A stretch of DNA of 64,000 nt from positions 625,001-689,000 of the forward strand of contig NC_092523.1 of assembly GCF_037038585.1 (NCBI RefSeq). Reading direction: 5' to 3'. The translations under genes were made by a program, and so were the position numbers. Source of the stretch: Patagioenas fasciata (Eukaryota > Chordata > Aves > Columbiformes > Columbidae). Under the pieces are notes generated by a model. It saw only the letters and a program-made list of their open reading frames with translations, did not search any database and was not told the origin of the DNA. This document shows, in pieces, positions 61,490-64,000 of the stretch (position 1 is its first letter; each line of letters begins with the position of its first letter).

Positions 61490-61565
61490 CAAATTCCAAA
61501 GGGCACCCGGGAAGATTAATCCCAGGGCCGGCAGCCAGCCGGGTAACCGGATCACCCCGCCGGGA
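61490..61565. promoter_or_regulatory. TAATCC-containing islet
   Basis: GGAAGATTAATCCCAGGG and CCGGGTAACCGGATCACC; the first is an OTX/PITX-type core. Confidence 0.3.
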
Positions 61566-62083
61566 GCAGGAATGCGGAGCTGCTGTGCTGACCCCCCCAC
61601 ACCTGCCACGGGCCAGGGATGGCCTCACCACACAGGGGTCACCGCGAACCAGCACGGCCCTGCCCCAGCTGGGGGACACCCCCTGATCCCCAAACCCAGC
61701 AAGGCTGGTTTCCAGTCCCAAACCCACAGAGACACATACCCAGGACACACGGACAGGCGGGGTGCCCAGAGTCCCCATGCTGGGAGTGACGCCGTCATCG
61801 GGGTCCCCGTCCAGGGAAAGGTGCCGTCCCCTGTTCCCACATCCAGATGAGCCCCGTCCCCAGGGGCACTGTCCCCACGCCCCATTCTTCCTCCCCCTTC
61901 ACACCCTGGGGGCTCCGTCTCCCTTCCCACACCCTCATCAGCGGGGCAGAGCCCCCCCAGCCCAGGGGACAGGGATGGGCCAGGGGACACCTGGTCATGC
62001 CAGGCCCTGCGTGAGGGCTGATGCCAGCGGGCAGGAGGGTCCGATCCTGCACCAGCACACTGGATGGCTGACCCCCCGTGATG

Positions 62084-62212
62084 TGCTGTGCCATGCCGTG
62101 CTGTGCCATGCCCATGCCGTGCCATGCCGTGCTGTGCCATTCCGTGCCATGCCGTGCCATGCTGTGCCATTCCGTGCCATGCTGTGCCGTGCCGTGCTGT
62201 GCCGTGGGAGCT
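62084..62212. repeat. pentameric (TGCCATGCCG)n array, left arm
   Basis: TGTGC, CATGC and CGTGC pentamers; its reverse complement composes the array at 62484-62775. Confidence 0.95.
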
Positions 62213-62483
62213 GGGGGGCCGGGCAGCACAGCTGTCGGGTCTGGAGTTGGGGCAGCAGCTGGGGGCAGTGAGCAGGTTGTGGAGAGGGACGCGGTGCCCA
62301 CGGGGGGAGCCCCACTGTCCCACCCCAGGGTCCCTCTGGGGCACAGGGCTGGACCCGGGCCGGGCGGGGAGGATGCGGGACAGACCGGGACTAAGAATAG
62401 AGCAGGGCTGGGCGGGAGGAGGAGGAAGGATGGGGCTTCCTCTGCGACGGCTCTTCTTCCTCCGGCCCAGCCCTGCCACGCGG

Positions 62484-62775
62484 CATGGCACAGCATGGCA
62501 TGGCACAGCATGGCACGGCACGGCATGGCATGGCATGGCATGGCACGGCATGGCACACATGACATGGCACAGCATGGCATGGCACAGCATGGCATGGCAC
62601 AGCATGGCACGGCACGGCATGGCACGGTACGGCATGGCATGGTACGGCACGGCACGGCAAGGCATGGCGCAGCATGGCACACATGACATGGCACAGGATG
62701 GCATGGCATGGCACAGCCTGACATGGCACAGCATGGCATGGCGCAGCATGGCATGGCACAGCATGGCATGGCACA
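62484..62775. repeat. pentameric (GGCATGGCAC)n array, right arm
   Basis: GGCAT, GGCAC and AGCAT pentamers with two ACACATGACATGG interruptions. Inverted relative to the left arm, ~270 bp away. Confidence 0.95.
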
Positions 62776-62829
62776 CATGGCACAGCGTGACACAACCCTC
62801 GCTGTGCCCTCTGCCGGAATGGCCAGGTC

Positions 62830-62888
62830 ATCGAGTCACGGAATCATTTTGGGTGGAAGAGACCCTCAAGATCACCGTGCCCCCCCAG
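62830..62888 (-). mobile_element. very short CR1 LINE 3' fragment
   Basis: TCGAGTCACGGAATCATTTT followed by GGGTGGAAGAGACCCTCAAG and ATCACC matches the extreme CR1 3' end (reverse complement) of the type that reads ...AATCATTTTGGTTGGAAGAGACC. Confidence 0.75.
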
Positions 62889-62962
62889 CTCCATGGCACA
62901 CGGGCACCCAGCCCCACACGGTAAAGTGCCCAAGTGCAGACACTGACGGGGGCACACGCACG

Positions 62963-62984
62963 TGCGCACACACACACACACACA
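62963..62984. repeat. (CA)n microsatellite, ~10 copies
   Basis: Short dinucleotide run next to the CR1 fragment. Confidence 0.97.
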
Positions 62985-63104
62985 CGCAACCCCAACATCC
63001 CCCCCACCCCACCAGGCAGGTGCTGGCACCAAGGCACCAATGGCAAACCCAGCAGCACCGTGCCCGCTGCCCGCCAAAGCGCAGCCACGCGCCCCCCCCG
63101 CCGC

Positions 63105-63180
63105 CGCCGCGTTTCAGTGCACTTTTCTTTTTAATTAACCTCTGCGCGGCGCGGCGCGGCTGCCTCGCCGGGGTTAATGG
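63105..63180. promoter_or_regulatory. island 11
   Basis: CACTTTTCTTTTTAATTAACC near 63121 and GGGGTTAATGGCATCGC near 63172 between CpG-rich flanks. Confidence 0.4.
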
Positions 63181-63529
63181 CATCGCTGACCCGCCGCGGC
63201 CCATCGATCCCCGCTCCGCGCTGCCAGCCCAGCGCTCGCCGGCCGGGGCGCGAGGGGCCGGTCCCGTGGCGGGCGCCCCGTGGGTGCCACCGGCGCCGTG
63301 TGCCGGAGGAGCCGCTGTGCCGCCACAGCCCCGCCAGCCCCCTGTGTCACCCTGCATACGGCGCTGCCACGGGTGCCCTGCTCGCCCTCACCCTTCGATC
63401 ATTCGCCCGACCATGGGTGCCCAGCCCTGGGCTGCGCCCCACCGGTGCCACGTCCCCATCCTTGAGGCCACCGGGTACCACCCTCCGCAGCTCCTCGGCA
63501 GCCCCCGCGCCGCCCCGGCCCTGCTCCTC

Positions 63530-63690
63530 GCTCAGGTGCGCGCTGTCGGCGTGCGGAGCTTTCATCCGGCGGTCGTTCATCTTGGGCGCGGGGCCGGGCT
63601 GTCAGCGGCTCAGACGGCCATTTCCTCCGCGCTGCCCCCCGAGCGCCGAGCCCCCCGCGCTCTCGCCCTAATTGAATCCGCATGGCCGCC
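63530..63690. promoter_or_regulatory. island 12
   Basis: GAGCTTTCATCCGG, GGTCGTTCATCTTGGG, CGGCCATTTCCTCCG and CCCTAATTGAATCCGCATGG. Less AT-rich than the others; weak candidate. Confidence 0.3.
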
Positions 63691-64000
63691 CTGCCAGCGC
63701 ACCCCGGCTGCTGCGGCCGCGGGTCCCAGGGTCCCGGGCCCTGGGGACACTGGGGGGACAGCAGGCAGTGACCAGGGTGCCCCACTCACAGGCACCCTTG
63801 GACCATGGCCAGAGCCCCAAACCCTGCGCCACTGTGCCCGGTGAGAGTGGCCGCGGTCTCCTGCAGCAGCCACTGCCCGGGCCGTGCCAGCACCGCTGGC
63901 ACCTCTGCTGTGCCGGGGCGTCACAGGAGAGCGGGGCCTTGGCACCCCCTGCTCCGGCCACCTCTGCCAGCCACCGCATCCCCGTCCCTGTCCCCATCCC

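Noticed and set aside
54000-64000. LBX2 expected from human synteny
   Set aside because: No second homeodomain signature (TWFQNRR or its reverse complement) was found to the right of PCGF1.

Overview
The window reads as vertebrate, almost certainly avian, genomic DNA from a gene-dense, very GC-rich microchromosome. The evidence is spliced genes with short GT-AG introns, CpG-rich promoters, several 3'-end copies of the CR1 LINE typical of birds, and dozens of GC-rich minisatellites in introns and spacers. I found no prokaryotic, plasmid or viral feature. Gene models were built by hand from splice signals and family similarity recalled from memory; no database was searched.

Layout: (1) 1399-18718, minus strand: the 5' 22 coding exons (759 codons) of a DOCK-A Rac-GEF gene most like DOCK2; the rest runs off the left edge. 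(2) 20.8-27.6 kb, plus: DQX1, a DEAQ-box helicase-like protein of 742 aa. (3) 29.3-31.8 kb, plus: an interleukin-12 p40-like secreted cytokine subunit of 297 aa. (4) 32.6-33.8 kb, minus: a short neurofilament-type intermediate filament gene with only coil 2 of the rod (125 aa). (5) 35.0-38.9 kb, minus: homeobox gene TLX2 (283 aa). (6) 40-49 kb: spacer with minisatellites, a long CR1 copy and AT-rich islands full of homeodomain-type motifs. (7) 49.1-53.9 kb, plus: PCGF1 (261 aa). (8) 54-64 kb: no gene seen; more AT-rich islands and simple repeats.

The order DQX1(+)-TLX2(-)-PCGF1(+) is the human 2p13.1 arrangement inverted. The other three genes have their closest relatives in the DOCK2/TLX3/IL12B region of human 5q, and in the DOCK1/TLX1/INA (10q) and DOCK5/NEFL/NEFM (8p) regions. 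The simplest inference is that this is the fourth copy of one ancestral segment from the vertebrate genome duplications, in which this lineage kept a fourth DOCK-A gene, an extra p40-like subunit and a reduced neurofilament relative that mammals appear to lack next to TLX2.

The genes do not form one pathway. DOCK2-like and p40-like suggest immune functions; TLX2, PCGF1 and the islands suggest a developmental regulatory domain.
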